The notes: generated by a model not told the origin, from the letters alone. A DNA stretch of 37,448 nucleotides from an uncultured Marinicella sp. (GCA_947502595.1 CANNAM010000018.1:1-37448), one strand, 5' to 3'; shown: positions 23,636 through 33,838, counted from the stretch's first letter. A program made the numbers and translations.

Positions 23636-24940
23636 ATGCAAATCTCAATCGATCAATCTGAAGGTTTAGAACGTTTAGTTAATGTTGCTTTAGAAGCCAA
23701 TGACATACAGTCAAAAGTGGACGCAAAATTGATAGAACTTGGTAAAGAAGTTAGACTGAAAGGCTTCAGACAAGGCAAAGTGCCTAAAAATATCTTGGTG
23801 CAAAGATTTGGTCAACATGCCAGACAAGAGGTTTTAAGCCAGTTGATGCAAGACTCAATTGAAAAAGCCATCAAGGACAACGAATTAGAAATTATTTCAG
23901 CTCCAGAAGTAGTGAAAGCCGATGATACAGACAATGGTGGTTTTGAATTTCAAGCCAAAGTTGAGTTGATGCCTGAAGTGCCAGCCATTGAGTTTGAGAA
24001 AATTAAAGTTGAAAAGCAAGTGGCTGAAATCTCTGACAAAGACATTGATGGCATGATCAAAAACTTGCAAAAACAAAAACAAGATTGGAAAGAAAGCAAA
24101 GGCAAAATTGCTAACAATGATTTAGTTACCATTGAATACAGCGCCAAAGGAAAAGCAGTAACTTACCCTGCAGATGGTACCGAGAAGATGGGTATATTAT
24201 TGGGTGAGAGCAGTATTCCTGATGAATTGAAAGATGCGGTTATCGGCCTTAAAGTAAAAGAGTCTGCTGACTTAGAACTGACTTTTCCTGAAGATTTTAA
24301 CGTGGCTGAACTGGCTGGTAAAAAAGCCAAACTCTCTTTTGAAGTTACCGACGTCAGAAAACCGAAGCTACCAAAAGTAGATGAAGAATTTGTTAAATCG
24401 TTTGGTGTTGAAAGTGGTTCTGAAGAAGACTTCAAAAAAGACATCAAAAAGAATTTAGACCGTGAGTTGACTCAAACTATCAACAATTCATTCAAGCAAA
24501 ATGCATTGGAAGCATTGCGTGAAGCCGCTAAAGACACTTTGTTACCCGCATCCATGGTTACCAAAGAAAGTGAACATATGGCTATGCAAGAACAACAAAG
24601 AGCCAAGCAAATGGGCAAAACTGATGCACCCTTGCGTGATGCCAGTGAATTTGTGGAAGCTGCAAAGCACCGTATTTTAAATACCATGATCATTCAAGAC
24701 ATTGCCAAAAAACAGGACATGAAAACTGATTTTGCCAAGGTTCGTGAACAAATCAACGAAATTGCTCAAACATTTGAACAGCCACAAGAAGTTATTCAGA
24801 TGTACTACCAAAACCAAGACTTAATGGCCAGCGTAGAGCAAAATGTGATTGAATCACAGGTAATGGAGTGGGTAGAATCAAAAGTTGACATCAAAGAAAA
24901 GAAGATGACTTTTGATGAAATCATGAAACCCACTGCATAA
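23636..24940 (+). CDS. tig: Trigger factor
   Basis: Ribosome-associated chaperone and peptidyl-prolyl isomerase that meets nascent chains at the exit tunnel. I chose ATG 23636 ([19 protein letters not shown]) with GGAG five bases upstream; the frame is open further upstream but those 26 residues are not family-like. The 434-residue protein has the ribosome-docking signature GFRQGKVP (43-50), a central FKBP-like domain (about 150-245) and a helical C-terminal domain. It heads the conserved tig-clpP-clpX-lon block. Confidence 0.97.
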   Translation: MQISIDQSEGLERLVNVALEANDIQSKVDAKLIELGKEVRLKGFRQGKVPKNILVQRFGQHARQEVLSQLMQDSIEKAIKDNELEIISAPEVVKADDTDNGGFEFQAKVELMPEVPAIEFEKIKVEKQVAEISDKDIDGMIKNLQKQKQDWKESKGKIANNDLVTIEYSAKGKAVTYPADGTEKMGILLGESSIPDELKDAVIGLKVKESADLELTFPEDFNVAELAGKKAKLSFEVTDVRKPKLPKVDEEFVKSFGVESGSEEDFKKDIKKNLDRELTQTINNSFKQNALEALREAAKDTLLPASMVTKESEHMAMQEQQRAKQMGKTDAPLRDASEFVEAAKHRILNTMIIQDIAKKQDMKTDFAKVREQINEIAQTFEQPQEVIQMYYQNQDLMASVEQNVIESQVMEWVESKVDIKEKKMTFDEIMKPTA

Positions 24941-24963
24941 TTAATTTTAAGGTAAGTGATATT

Positions 24964-25563
24964 ATGAAATTAGAAGAAGCCATGACATTAGTGCCTATGG
25001 TCATTGAAAGAACCGCTCGTGGAGAACGGTCTTTCGATATTTATTCTCGTCTGTTAAAAGAGCGCATCATTTTTATGGTGGGTCAAGTAGAAGACCAGAT
25101 GGCTAACTTAGTGGTTGCTCAATTGTTGTTTTTAGAAGCAGACAATCCAGACAAAGACATCAGTCTGTATATCAACAGCCCCGGTGGTGTTATCACTGCT
25201 GGGATGTCTATTTATGACACCATGCAGTTCATCAAACCAGATGTCAGTACCATGTGTATTGGTCAAGCAGCCAGCATGGGTGCTTTTTTGTTGAATGCTG
25301 GAGCTGCCGGCAAACGTTTTGCCTTACCCAATTCACGGGTCATGATTCATCAGCCATCTGGCGGGTTTCAAGGGCAGGCGTCAGACATTGATATTCAAGC
25401 CAAAGAAATTCTTAAGATCAAACAAAGAATGAATGAACTGATGGCCAAACATTCTGGTCAGACTGTAGAAAAAATTAAGCAAGACACCAATCGCGATCAT
25501 TTCCTCAGTGCCAATGAAGCCAAAGACTATGGCATCGTTGATCAAGTGATAGAATCACGATAA
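24964..25563 (+). CDS. clpP: ATP-dependent Clp protease proteolytic subunit
   Basis: Serine protease subunit forming the tetradecameric chamber fed by ClpX or ClpA. The catalytic triad is visible as Ser104 (GQAASMGA), His129 (MIHQP) and Asp178 (NRDHF). The spacings between them equal those of E. coli ClpP. The N-terminal [20 protein letters not shown] marks the propeptide junction region. It has 199 residues. AAGG lies upstream of the ATG. It follows tig by 23 bases. Confidence 0.97.
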   Translation: MKLEEAMTLVPMVIERTARGERSFDIYSRLLKERIIFMVGQVEDQMANLVVAQLLFLEADNPDKDISLYINSPGGVITAGMSIYDTMQFIKPDVSTMCIGQAASMGAFLLNAGAAGKRFALPNSRVMIHQPSGGFQGQASDIDIQAKEILKIKQRMNELMAKHSGQTVEKIKQDTNRDHFLSANEAKDYGIVDQVIESR

Positions 25564-25584
25564 ATATTTCCCATTATCGTCACA

Positions 25585-25615
25585 TGAGCTGTTATTGCCC
25601 TTGAATAACAGCTCA
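25585..25615. other. 12-bp perfect hairpin between clpP and clpX
   Basis: Stem TGAGCTGTTATT/AATAACAGCTCA with the 7-base loop GCCCTTG. There is no T run on either strand, so it is not a standard intrinsic terminator. It lies 22 bases after the clpP stop in a 161-base gap. It could protect the clpP mRNA 3' end, give partial termination or separate clpP from clpX expression. The rest of the gap is A+T-rich and may hold a clpX promoter that I cannot place convincingly. Confidence 0.7.
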
Positions 25616-25724
25616 ATATCCTCATATTACCCAGAATAATTACAGTAATTAATCGCATCGGTGTATTCACAGGCGGTCAATTTTTGTATCATATCTATAT
25701 TACTATTAAATAAAAAACGAATCC

Positions 25725-26984
25725 ATGAGTGAAAACAAAGGTTTAGAAGAAGTCAAACACTGCAGCTTCTGCGGCAAAAGCCAACAAGAAGTCACCAAAT
25801 TAATCGCCGGACCCAGTGTCTTTATTTGCGACGAATGTGTGGACTTATGCAATGAAATCATCCGCGATGAAATGGAAGACACCTTAACGGAAAGTCTGGA
25901 AGATTTACCTACGCCAAAAAGGATTCATGAATTATTGAATGAATACGTGATTGGCCAAGAAACAGCCAAGAAAGTTTTGGCCGTAGCCGTCTATAATCAT
26001 TATAAAAGAATCAGATCAAACTTGGCTGAAGCTGACGAAGTTGAACTGTCTAAGTCAAATATTTTATTGGTTGGACCCACCGGTTCAGGTAAAACTTTAT
26101 TGGCTGAAACTTTAGCCAGAATATTGAACGTACCTTTTACCATTGCAGATGCCACCACTTTAACCGAAGCTGGTTATGTGGGTGAAGATGTTGAAAACAT
26201 CATTCAAAAACTGCTGCAAAACTGTGATTATGATGTAGAAAAAGCCGAGTCTGGCATTATTTATATTGATGAAATTGATAAGGTTTCAAGAAAATCTGAA
26301 AACCCCTCTATTACCCGTGATGTATCAGGTGAGGGCGTGCAACAAGCGCTGTTGAAATTGATTGAAGGGACTGTGGCGTCCATTCCACCACAAGGTGGTC
26401 GCAAGCATCCGCAACAAGAGTTCCTGCAAGTAAACACCAAAAATATACTTTTTATTTGTGGTGGTGCATTCTCAGGTTTGGAGAAAATCATCCAAGAACG
26501 TTCAGTTAAGACGGGTATTGGATTCTCTGCTGAAGTGACATCGCAAATAGAAAATGAAGCTGAACTGGCTATCTTTAAAGGCTTAGAGTCTGATGATTTG
26601 GTCAAATACGGTTTGATTCCTGAGTTTGTTGGTCGATTACCAGTGGCTGCCACCTTAGAAAGGTTGGATGAAGAAGCGTTGATCAGAATCTTGAAAGAAC
26701 CTAAAAACGCCATTTCTAAACAATTCATGCGATTGTTTGATATGGAAGATGTTGAGTTAGAAATACGTGAAGATGCTTACGATGCCATCGCGAAAATGGC
26801 ATTGGCAAGAAAAACAGGAGCCCGTGGTTTGAGAACCATTATGGAGTCTGCTTTATTGGATATCATGTATGAATTACCTGACCAAGAAAATATTGAAAAA
26901 GTAGTGATTGACCGGGCTGTCATAGAAGACGGCAATAAACCTTATTTGGTTTATGGAAAAATCGCGAATCAAAAAACAGAGTAA
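25725..26984 (+). CDS. clpX: ATP-dependent Clp protease ATP-binding subunit ClpX
   Basis: Hexameric AAA+ unfoldase that delivers tagged proteins to ClpP. The N-terminal zinc domain has Cys13, Cys16, Cys35 and Cys38. Walker A is GPTGSGKT (about 117-124), Walker B is IIYIDEIDK, and the sensor/arginine regions [13 protein letters not shown] and KTGARGLR are intact. It has 419 residues. The ATG has no Shine-Dalgarno sequence upstream. Six bases separate its stop from lon. Confidence 0.97.
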   Translation: MSENKGLEEVKHCSFCGKSQQEVTKLIAGPSVFICDECVDLCNEIIRDEMEDTLTESLEDLPTPKRIHELLNEYVIGQETAKKVLAVAVYNHYKRIRSNLAEADEVELSKSNILLVGPTGSGKTLLAETLARILNVPFTIADATTLTEAGYVGEDVENIIQKLLQNCDYDVEKAESGIIYIDEIDKVSRKSENPSITRDVSGEGVQQALLKLIEGTVASIPPQGGRKHPQQEFLQVNTKNILFICGGAFSGLEKIIQERSVKTGIGFSAEVTSQIENEAELAIFKGLESDDLVKYGLIPEFVGRLPVAATLERLDEEALIRILKEPKNAISKQFMRLFDMEDVELEIREDAYDAIAKMALARKTGARGLRTIMESALLDIMYELPDQENIEKVVIDRAVIEDGNKPYLVYGKIANQKTE

Positions 26985-26990
26985 AAAAAT

Positions 26991-29405
26991 ATGCAAAACC
27001 CACAAGATAAAGTATCTGTATTACCATTGCGAGATGTGGTGATTTTTCCAGGTATGGTAGTGCCATTATTTGTTGGCCGTGAAAAATCGGTATTGGCTTT
27101 AGAAAATGCCATGAAAAACAATTCACCTGTGGTGTTGGTGGCACAAAAACATTCAGAAGTTGATGACCCGCAAGCAGCAGATGTATTTGAAGTCGGAACG
27201 CTTTCAACCATTCTACAAATGGTCAAGTTACAAGATGGTACACACAAAGTATTGATTGAGGGTAAAGTTCGGGTTCGCATCAGTGAGCTTGAAGATTCAG
27301 GCTACTTTAAAGCCAACTACACAGAGCTGAAATCCACTTCCAGTATGACTGAAAGCGAGGGTTTGGCATTGAAAAGGGCTTTGCGCGAACAATTCAAGGA
27401 CTATGTAAGAAAACACAAAAAAATCCCTAAAGAGATTACCAATAACATCACTAATATTGAAGACTTGGGTAAGTTATCAGACACCGTGTCGGCTCACTTG
27501 GTAATCAAGCATCAGGATAAACAGAAGTTGCTTGAGATGTTAGATGAATCTGAGCGTCTAGAACATATCCTGGCTATGATAGAAGCTGAATTAGAGCTGA
27601 TAGTTATGGAAAAGAAAATCAGGGGTCGGGTCAAAGGTCAAATTGAGAAAAACCAAAGGGAATATTACCTCAATGAGCAGATGAAGGCGATCAAGAAGGA
27701 ATTAACTGATATTGATGAAACCAATTCTGAGTTTGCTGATTTAGAGAAGAAAATTGCCGAGACCCAACTGTCTGCAAATGCCAGAGAAAAAGTAGATTCG
27801 GAGTTTAAAAAATTACAAATGATGTCTCCCATGTCTGCGGAAGCTACTGTGGTTAGAAACTATTTAGAAACCATACTGGGTTTGCCCTGGGAACAAAGAA
27901 GCGAACTCAAGTTAGATTTAGACTACGCCAAAAAAATACTGGATGAAGACCATTATGGTTTAGAAGAAATCAAAGAGCGTATTCTTGAGTATTTAGCGGT
28001 ACAACAGAGAACACCACATAACAAGGGTGCAATCATGTGTTTGGTGGGGCCACCAGGTGTCGGTAAAACTTCACTGGGTAAATCTATAGCCAAAGCAACC
28101 AACCGAGAATTCAGTCGTTTTTCATTGGGTGGTGTTTCAGATGAGTCTGAAATTCGTGGTCATCGCAGAACATACATAGGCTCAATGCCTGGTCGAGTGA
28201 TTCAAAATATCACCAAAACCAAAAAATGTAACCCAGTAATGATATTGGATGAGTTAGATAAAATGTCACGCGATTTTCGTGGTGACCCAGCTGCTGCATT
28301 ACTAGAAGTATTAGACCCTGAACAAAACAGTGCTTTTACTGACCACTATTTAGAGGTTGATTTTGATTTATCTGAAGTGATGTTTATTGCTACGGCTAAC
28401 TCATTAAACATTCCTGCGCCACTGCGTGATCGCATGGAAATCATCAGAATACCTGGTTACACAGAAGAAGAGAAAATTGAAATCGCATTGCGTTATTTGA
28501 TTCCTAAACAGCTCAAAGCCCATGGCCTTAAAAAGTCAGAAGTCAAACTATCAAAAGCAGCCATTAAAGATACGGTTCGGTACTACACGCGTGAATCAGG
28601 TGTGCGTAATCTTGAACGAGAAATTGCCAAAATTGCGAGAAAAGCAGTTAAACAGCTGCTGACTGACAAATCAATCAGATCGATCAATGTATCTGTTAAA
28701 AACTTAACTGATTACTTGGGTGTCAGAAAAGTCAGTTTTGGGGTGGCAGAAAAAGCCGATGAAGTCGGTATAGTCACTGGTTTGGCTTGGACAGAAGTAG
28801 GCGGTGATTTATTGCAAATCGAAGCAGCTGTCTATCCAGGAACCGGCAAACTGACCTTAACTGGGCATTTAGGAAATGTAATGAAGGAATCAATTCAAGC
28901 TGCTTTGTCGGTGGTTAAATCCAGGGCGGCATTGTTTGGCGTTCCTGCTGATATGTTCTCTAAAAACGATATTCATGTACATGTACCTGAAGGGGCGACT
29001 CCCAAAGATGGCCCAAGTGCAGGTATTGGAATGTGTACTGCTCTGGTATCGGCCTTAAGTAACAACCCGGTCAGATCAACTATTGCGATGACTGGTGAAA
29101 TCACTTTACGTGGTCGTGTGTTAGCCATTGGTGGTTTAAAAGAAAAGCTATTGGCAGCACTTCGCGGTGGGATTAAAACAGTAATCATCCCCAAGGAAAA
29201 TGAAAAGAATTTGGCAGAAATGCCGGAGCAAATCACTAAAAACATCGAAATTATCCCGGTTAAGTGGATAGATGAGGTGTTGACCTTGGCGCTGGCGCAG
29301 AAAATTAAGCACATTGTGCCAATTGAGCAGACTGCTGAGGAAAAAGCTGCAGCTGTGAAGTTGATAGAAAAGCAAGAATCCATCAGTAATGAAAAAAGTC
29401 ATTAA
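26991..29405 (+). CDS. lon: Lon protease (ATP-dependent serine protease La)
   Basis: Cytosolic AAA+ protease degrading misfolded and regulatory proteins. The 804-residue protein has the N-terminal substrate-binding domain (starts VLPLRDVVIFPGMVVPLFVG), a coiled-coil linker rich in Glu/Lys (about 190-270), AAA+ Walker A GPPGVGKT and Walker B MILDELDK. The protease domain contains the Ser-Lys dyad Ser676 (DGPSAG) and Lys719 (GGLKEK). It starts six bases after clpX and is probably co-transcribed. The C-terminal tail past residue 780 is Glu/Lys-rich. Confidence 0.97.
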   Translation: MQNPQDKVSVLPLRDVVIFPGMVVPLFVGREKSVLALENAMKNNSPVVLVAQKHSEVDDPQAADVFEVGTLSTILQMVKLQDGTHKVLIEGKVRVRISELEDSGYFKANYTELKSTSSMTESEGLALKRALREQFKDYVRKHKKIPKEITNNITNIEDLGKLSDTVSAHLVIKHQDKQKLLEMLDESERLEHILAMIEAELELIVMEKKIRGRVKGQIEKNQREYYLNEQMKAIKKELTDIDETNSEFADLEKKIAETQLSANAREKVDSEFKKLQMMSPMSAEATVVRNYLETILGLPWEQRSELKLDLDYAKKILDEDHYGLEEIKERILEYLAVQQRTPHNKGAIMCLVGPPGVGKTSLGKSIAKATNREFSRFSLGGVSDESEIRGHRRTYIGSMPGRVIQNITKTKKCNPVMILDELDKMSRDFRGDPAAALLEVLDPEQNSAFTDHYLEVDFDLSEVMFIATANSLNIPAPLRDRMEIIRIPGYTEEEKIEIALRYLIPKQLKAHGLKKSEVKLSKAAIKDTVRYYTRESGVRNLEREIAKIARKAVKQLLTDKSIRSINVSVKNLTDYLGVRKVSFGVAEKADEVGIVTGLAWTEVGGDLLQIEAAVYPGTGKLTLTGHLGNVMKESIQAALSVVKSRAALFGVPADMFSKNDIHVHVPEGATPKDGPSAGIGMCTALVSALSNNPVRSTIAMTGEITLRGRVLAIGGLKEKLLAALRGGIKTVIIPKENEKNLAEMPEQITKNIEIIPVKWIDEVLTLALAQKIKHIVPIEQTAEEKAAAVKLIEKQESISNEKSH

Positions 29406-29558
29406 TTATGAACAGCTAGTGTTGTTTTGTTAATGTGAATATTTGTTTGATATCAAGCCTAAAATACCACTAATTCACGATTTATAGCTTGCCTTTAAAA
29501 GCTAGCTATGCTTGAGAATAGAGCATATTTTGGGTTAAAAAAAAATATTCAAAAATTA

Positions 29559-29587
29559 TTAGCAAAACGCATTCAAACTGTTATAAA
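29559..29587 (+). promoter_or_regulatory. Candidate hupB promoter
   Basis: TTAGCA (29559-29564), a 17-base spacer and TATAAA (29582-29587), followed by a GC-rich discriminator (ATGCGCG). Transcription would start near 29594, giving a leader of about 55 bases. The design resembles the tRNA promoters upstream. Confidence 0.5.
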
Positions 29588-29647
29588 ATGCGCGTTTCTT
29601 GACGATGATGTCAATTATTAAAAATAACGAGTCGAAGGAGATTTACA

Positions 29648-29920
29648 ATGAAAAAACAAGATTTTATCAAAGCTGTTGCTGACAGTGCTAACGTATCACA
29701 ATCAACTGCTGCTGACTGCTTCGATGCTGTAGTAGGTACTATTACAGAATCTTTGAAAAAAGGTGACAAACTTACATTTGTTGGTTTCGGAACATTTGCT
29801 GTTAAAGAGCGTGCAGCTAGACAAGGACGCAATCCTAGAACTGGTGAAACCATTCAAATCGCTGCTGCAAAAATTCCTTCATTTAAAGCTGGTAAAGCAT
29901 TAAAAGACGCAGTAAACTAA
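29648..29920 (+). CDS. hupB: DNA-binding protein HU-beta
   Basis: Nucleoid protein of 90 residues that bends DNA as a dimer. It starts [17 protein letters not shown], has the core [20 protein letters not shown] and the DNA-grasping arm [10 protein letters not shown] (about 60-69), and ends [12 protein letters not shown] strong Shine-Dalgarno GAAGGAG sits seven bases before the ATG. It sits after lon, as usual. tRNA-Val begins 12 bases after its stop without an intervening terminator, so hupB and the two tRNAs probably share a transcript. Confidence 0.97.
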   Translation: MKKQDFIKAVADSANVSQSTAADCFDAVVGTITESLKKGDKLTFVGFGTFAVKERAARQGRNPRTGETIQIAAAKIPSFKAGKALKDAVN

Positions 29921-29932
29921 CGCCCCTGAATC

Positions 29933-30008
29933 GGGTGCTTAGCTCAGCTGGGAGAGCATCGCCCTTACAAGGCGAGGGTCGGGGGTTCGATCCCCTCAGC
30001 ACCCACCA
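29933..30008 (+). tRNA. tRNA-Val (anticodon UAC)
   Basis: A 76-base tRNA with acceptor GGGTGCT/AGCACCC, anticodon stem TCGCC/GGCGA around the loop CTTACAA, T arm with GGTTCGATC and encoded CCA. No separate promoter is visible; it is likely transcribed with hupB. Confidence 0.97.
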
Positions 30009-30013
30009 GATTC

Positions 30014-30090
30014 GGAGCGGTAGTTCAGTTGGTTAGAATACCGGCCTGTCACGCCGGGGGTCGCGGGTTCGAGTCCCGTCCGCTCCGCCA
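30014..30090 (+). tRNA. tRNA-Asp (anticodon GUC)
   Basis: A 77-base tRNA with acceptor GGAGCGG/CCGCTCC, anticodon stem CCGGC/GCCGG around the loop CTGTCAC, and encoded CCA. It starts five bases after tRNA-Val, and a strong terminator follows. Confidence 0.97.
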
Positions 30091-30097
30091 TACTAAA

Positions 30098-30129
30098 GAA
30101 AGGGTGTCATTAAGACACCCTTTTTTTTT
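30098..30129 (+). terminator. Rho-independent terminator of hupB–tRNA transcript
   Basis: Stem AGGGTGTC/GACACCCT (30101-30108 with 30114-30121), loop ATTAA and nine T residues (30121-30129). It clearly ends the tRNA-Val/tRNA-Asp transcript before ppiD. Confidence 0.95.
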
Positions 30130-30232
30130 AACAAAGAAAAGAGCTTTGCTCTGAGTATAAATTAGGTCTTTTAATGTTGAATTAAATCCAGTAAAACAAC
30201 ATGGCAAGACTGTTTTTCATGAGTGGTAAACT

Positions 30233-32137
30233 ATGTTAACTTGGATAAGAAAAAAATCTACAGGTTTGTTCATGACGATTGTTATGGGCTTATTGATATT
30301 GGCTTTTGCGTTTTGGGGTGTGGGTGATTACATCACACAATCAGGCAATGATACGCTTGCCACAGTCAATGGTGAGACCATTTCATACACTGAATATTCA
30401 AACCAATTCTCCACTTACCGTCAAAGTATGATTGCACAATTAGGTGAGGGCTTTGATCCAAGCTATTTTGATTCACCTGTTTTGCGAAGAAACTACTTAG
30501 ATTCAATGATTAACAGCGAATTAATCAGACAAATTGCGGTTAAGAATGGCTTCACAGTTACGGCTGAAGAAATCAGAAAAACAATCGAGGAAGCACCGGC
30601 ATTCAAAGATGCCAATGGCCAATTTGACAAGTCCTTATATGCGTCATTTTTAAGTCAAACCAATCAATCTGCACAAGCCTTGCAAATGAAAATTGCCGAA
30701 GAGCAAGCCGGTCAAGCTTTGAACACTGTGTTTGATCAAAGCGCATTTGTTACGCCACTAGAAACCAAAACCATGGCATTACTCAATAAACAAACCAGAG
30801 ACATTGAGTACATCACCATTTCACCAGAAAGTTTTGTTGGTGACATTGTGGTTTCTGATGCGGAGATTGACAGTTACTATGCTGATAATTCAGCCCGATA
30901 CATGACTGAAGAACAGGTTTCAGTTAAGTACATTGAATTAAAAGCTGAAGACGTGGCTGATAGCATTGAAATTGCTGAAGCCGATGCCCTAGAGTATTAT
31001 CAGGATAATAAAGATGCCTATGGCATGCCTGAACAACGCAAAGCAGCCCATATTCTGGTTAATGATGGCGATGATGCTGAGCAATTGTTGGCTGAAATCC
31101 AAGAAAAATTGGCCGCTGGTGAAGATTTTGCTGAATTGGCCAAAACCTATTCACAAGACCCAGGTTCAGCTGACAGTGGCGGTGATCTGGGTTGGGTTTC
31201 ACCAGACGATATGGTTGAAACATTTAATGATGCTTTATTTGAGATGCAAGTCAACACAGTTAGTGAGCCAGTAAAATCTCAGTTTGGATACCACATCATT
31301 CAATTGAATGAAATCAAAGCGTCCAGTGCTCCAGTATTTGAAGCGGTTAAATCTGATATAGTACAAGCTTTACAAGCCAAGCAAGCTGAAACTTTGTTCT
31401 TAGATAAAGTCAGTTTATTATCTGAAGCCACCTTAGATGCACAAAGCGGACTTGAGCAAGTGGCTGAAAATACAGGCTACGAACTTAAAACCACAGAATT
31501 TTTTAGTCGCGCTGGCGGTATAGACATTGCTGAAAACCAAGACTTCGTACAAGCGGCATTTTCAGACAGTGTCAAAAATAATTTAATGAACTCTGATATC
31601 GTTTACCTTACTGATACGCATGTGGCTTTTTTACATTTAAATGAAGTCAAGCCTGCTGAGCTAAAACCAATGGCTGAAGTTAAGCAATCTATCGTAGCTG
31701 CGCTGACCAATGAAAAGGCTGCACAAGCAGTTCGTACATTGGCAGAAGATATGGTTGTAAGCATCAACACCAAAGACCAATCAATGGCTGAAGCGGCTGA
31801 ACTGAATGAACTAGAACTACAAACGGCTGAATCTTTGACCAGATCGGGTTCCTCTTTACCGTTTAACTTGGTAAAAAATGTGTTCGAACTGGGTCGTCCT
31901 GCTGAAGGTGTCAGTAAAGTCCAGGTGGTTGATGGTAACGGCAATGATGTGGTAGTGGTTAAATTACTAGCGGTTAATGAAGCCGACTTAGATGCCATTG
32001 CTGATTTAAGCGTAGAGTCAGCACAGTTAAATCGCAACATCAAAAATAATGAACAGCAGCTGTTGATACAAGCTTTGCGCCAATCCGCCAAAGTAACTAT
32101 CAACGAAGAGTTATTGAATCAAGTCAATGCATTTTAA
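30233..32137 (+). CDS. ppiD: Periplasmic folding chaperone PpiD (parvulin-type PPIase)
   Basis: Inner-membrane-anchored chaperone facing the periplasm, helping newly exported proteins fold at the Sec translocon. The 634-residue protein has a short cytoplasmic start, one membrane helix (about 11-34, LFMTIVMGLLILAFAFWGVG), a SurA-like N-terminal chaperone region and a parvulin domain at about 268-365. That domain carries AAHILV, SQDPGSADSGGDLGW and KSQFGYHIIQL. Its place after lon-hupB is conserved. It has its own terminator. The Shine-Dalgarno is weak (GAGTGG). Confidence 0.95.
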   Translation: MLTWIRKKSTGLFMTIVMGLLILAFAFWGVGDYITQSGNDTLATVNGETISYTEYSNQFSTYRQSMIAQLGEGFDPSYFDSPVLRRNYLDSMINSELIRQIAVKNGFTVTAEEIRKTIEEAPAFKDANGQFDKSLYASFLSQTNQSAQALQMKIAEEQAGQALNTVFDQSAFVTPLETKTMALLNKQTRDIEYITISPESFVGDIVVSDAEIDSYYADNSARYMTEEQVSVKYIELKAEDVADSIEIAEADALEYYQDNKDAYGMPEQRKAAHILVNDGDDAEQLLAEIQEKLAAGEDFAELAKTYSQDPGSADSGGDLGWVSPDDMVETFNDALFEMQVNTVSEPVKSQFGYHIIQLNEIKASSAPVFEAVKSDIVQALQAKQAETLFLDKVSLLSEATLDAQSGLEQVAENTGYELKTTEFFSRAGGIDIAENQDFVQAAFSDSVKNNLMNSDIVYLTDTHVAFLHLNEVKPAELKPMAEVKQSIVAALTNEKAAQAVRTLAEDMVVSINTKDQSMAEAAELNELELQTAESLTRSGSSLPFNLVKNVFELGRPAEGVSKVQVVDGNGNDVVVVKLLAVNEADLDAIADLSVESAQLNRNIKNNEQQLLIQALRQSAKVTINEELLNQVNAF

Positions 32138-32156
32138 GTCATTGTTAAACTGATTT

Positions 32157-32184
32157 AAAAAGGGACTTTGGTCCCTTTTTTTTT
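32157..32184 (+). terminator. Rho-independent terminator of ppiD
   Basis: GGGAC/GTCCC stem with a TTTG loop, extended by A5/T5 pairing and ending in nine T residues, 19 bases after the ppiD stop. Confidence 0.93.
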
Positions 32185-32502
32185 GCTTTAAATTCAGCCA
32201 AATATCCAGTGCTATTGGCTTAGTTTTGAACTGCCAAGTAAGTGATCAGCGAAGCAATTGGTGCAGCCAAAACGCATCAGAGGGCTTTTTGTCCTTAAAG
32301 CTTTTAGCTGCACACAAAGTGAGGTTGTGCTTGTGGTTTTTTATAGTTAGTATCCATGGCCATAATTTTAACAAAGCCATTTCCAGCACAAACTTTAAGG
32401 TGTTGATGACTTAACTGTTGAGTCTGATATTGCGTTGTTGATTTGTATGAGATTTGCTGTAAATTCAGCCAGTTCAGCAATGGTAGCTGTGTATATGAAG
32501 AC
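32185..32502. other. Gene-poor spacer between ppiD and the amidohydrolase operon
   Basis: About 320 bases between two facing terminators. Short open frames exist on both strands, but none has a Shine-Dalgarno sequence, a recognisable domain or a family-like composition. The 11-base word AAATTCAGCCA occurs at 32190 and again at 32461, probably by chance. I see no RNA gene. Confidence 0.5.
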
Positions 32503-32538
32503 AAAAAAATCCAGTGGCATAAACCTGTTTGCCACTGG
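32503..32538 (-). terminator. Rho-independent terminator of the amidohydrolase operon
   Basis: Stem CCAGTGGCA/TGCCACTGG (32511-32519 with 32530-32538). On the minus strand it is followed by a T run (plus-strand A run 32503-32509). It lies about 20 bases after the last amidohydrolase gene. Confidence 0.9.
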
Positions 32539-32557
32539 ATGATGATTACAGCATTAA

Positions 32558-33838
32558 TCAGTCTTGTTGGTACTTCTGTTGGTAACGTTCGTTTAATTGT
32601 TGTTGTCTGCCATGCAACTCTATAGACCTGCCATCTATATATGCTGCTTTGATCAGATTGCCGCGCATATCCAATGCGTCACCTTCACTGATAAAGAAGG
32701 TGGCACTTTTACCCACTTCCAAAGAACCATAGTCTTTATCAATTCCAAGTATTTTGGCTGCGTTCAATGTAATCATACTCAAAGCCTGATTTGGATCAAC
32801 ACCATACGCTGCTGCGGTGCCTGCTGTGAAGGCCAGGTTACGTGAACTCATTGAACCAGGGTAACTCAATGCAGTTAAAATGCCAGCTTTTTGTAAACGT
32901 GCGGGTAAGGTGAAAGCCGCATCTACTGAAACATCGTTTTGGCTGGGTAAATCATGCACGCCAGTTACTATGACGGGTATGCCAGCAGTTTTAATGAAGT
33001 CAATGACTTGTCCGACAGCTTGGTCAGTTACCAGTACCAAATCATTGATCCTTATTGATTGAAAATATTGGATACTTTCAATGATCGATTTCGGATTTTC
33101 AGCGTGGATATAGACCTTAGCCTGGCCATTGAGTACAGGTTTAACGGCTTGTAGCTTGATGTTGGTGTTTTGGTTGTCGGCTTTGGCATCGGCAAACAAC
33201 TGTTTGATTTGATTGACCTTTTCTGCATACTTCTCATCTTGTTTAAGTTGCATGGTAAAAGTGCTGTAATCAAAGCGTTTTGCCCACTGAGCTGGCCAAT
33301 TGATGTGCATGCCATCATCTGCCTTAACGACCGCATCTTCCCAGTTCCAGGCATCCAGCTGAACCACCGATGAAGTGCCGCTGATCAGGCCGCCACTGGG
33401 TGTGGTTTGGGCCAACAAAATACCGTTGTAACGCATGGTTGGTATGCGCTCTGAATCGGTGTTATATGCCACCAGACTGCGTATATTGGGGTTTAACTGG
33501 CCGGTTTCATGGGTATCGACTGTGGCTTTAACTGCGTCAATTTCAGCCAAACCCAAATTGGTGTTGGTTAAAATAAAACCTGGGTAGATGTGCTGGCCTT
33601 GTAAGTCGATTTCGTCCCCAGTGTAGGCCATCTTATAGTGGCCTGCGCGTTTAATGACACCATCAGCAATGGCCAATTGCGCGTTGTTAAGTACTTTACC
33701 ATTGCCCACATGTAAGTTGGCGTTGATGAAGACTTTTTCAACTGGTTTTTGGTCATTGGGGGCAGGGGGTAGTGCCGTAACGTTGAATCCAAAAACTAAA
33801 CCAGTTACTGCAGTTAATAATTTGACTGAATTTTTCAT
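32558..33838 (-). CDS. Exported amidohydrolase-like protein lacking the HxH metal motif
   Basis: A 426-residue protein with a signal peptide (cleavage near NVTA-LPPAP) and the amidohydrolase fold: an N-terminal beta-sandwich start (VFINANLHVGNGKVL), IYPGFI, and the C-terminal ITLNAAKILGIDKDYGSLEVGKSA block. Where active members have GxIDxHxH, it reads GFILTNTN, with Asn92 and Asn94 replacing both histidines. Isolated histidines remain later (VYIHAE, VTGVHDLP). It is therefore probably not a normal metal hydrolase; it may be a partner subunit or binding protein. The start overlaps the upstream gene by 4 bases and has GGAG seven bases before it, so co-production with the 1000-residue protein is likely. 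Confidence 0.8.
   Translation of the reverse strand: MKNSVKLLTAVTGLVFGFNVTALPPAPNDQKPVEKVFINANLHVGNGKVLNNAQLAIADGVIKRAGHYKMAYTGDEIDLQGQHIYPGFILTNTNLGLAEIDAVKATVDTHETGQLNPNIRSLVAYNTDSERIPTMRYNGILLAQTTPSGGLISGTSSVVQLDAWNWEDAVVKADDGMHINWPAQWAKRFDYSTFTMQLKQDEKYAEKVNQIKQLFADAKADNQNTNIKLQAVKPVLNGQAKVYIHAENPKSIIESIQYFQSIRINDLVLVTDQAVGQVIDFIKTAGIPVIVTGVHDLPSQNDVSVDAAFTLPARLQKAGILTALSYPGSMSSRNLAFTAGTAAAYGVDPNQALSMITLNAAKILGIDKDYGSLEVGKSATFFISEGDALDMRGNLIKAAYIDGRSIELHGRQQQLNERYQQKYQQD

Noticed and set aside
32226-32625. Short open frames in the spacer after ppiD, on both strands
   Set aside because: No ribosome site, no recognisable domain and unlike-protein composition. The minus-strand frame at 32304-32504 has a faint resemblance to the end of methionyl-tRNA formyltransferase, but too weak to call a remnant.
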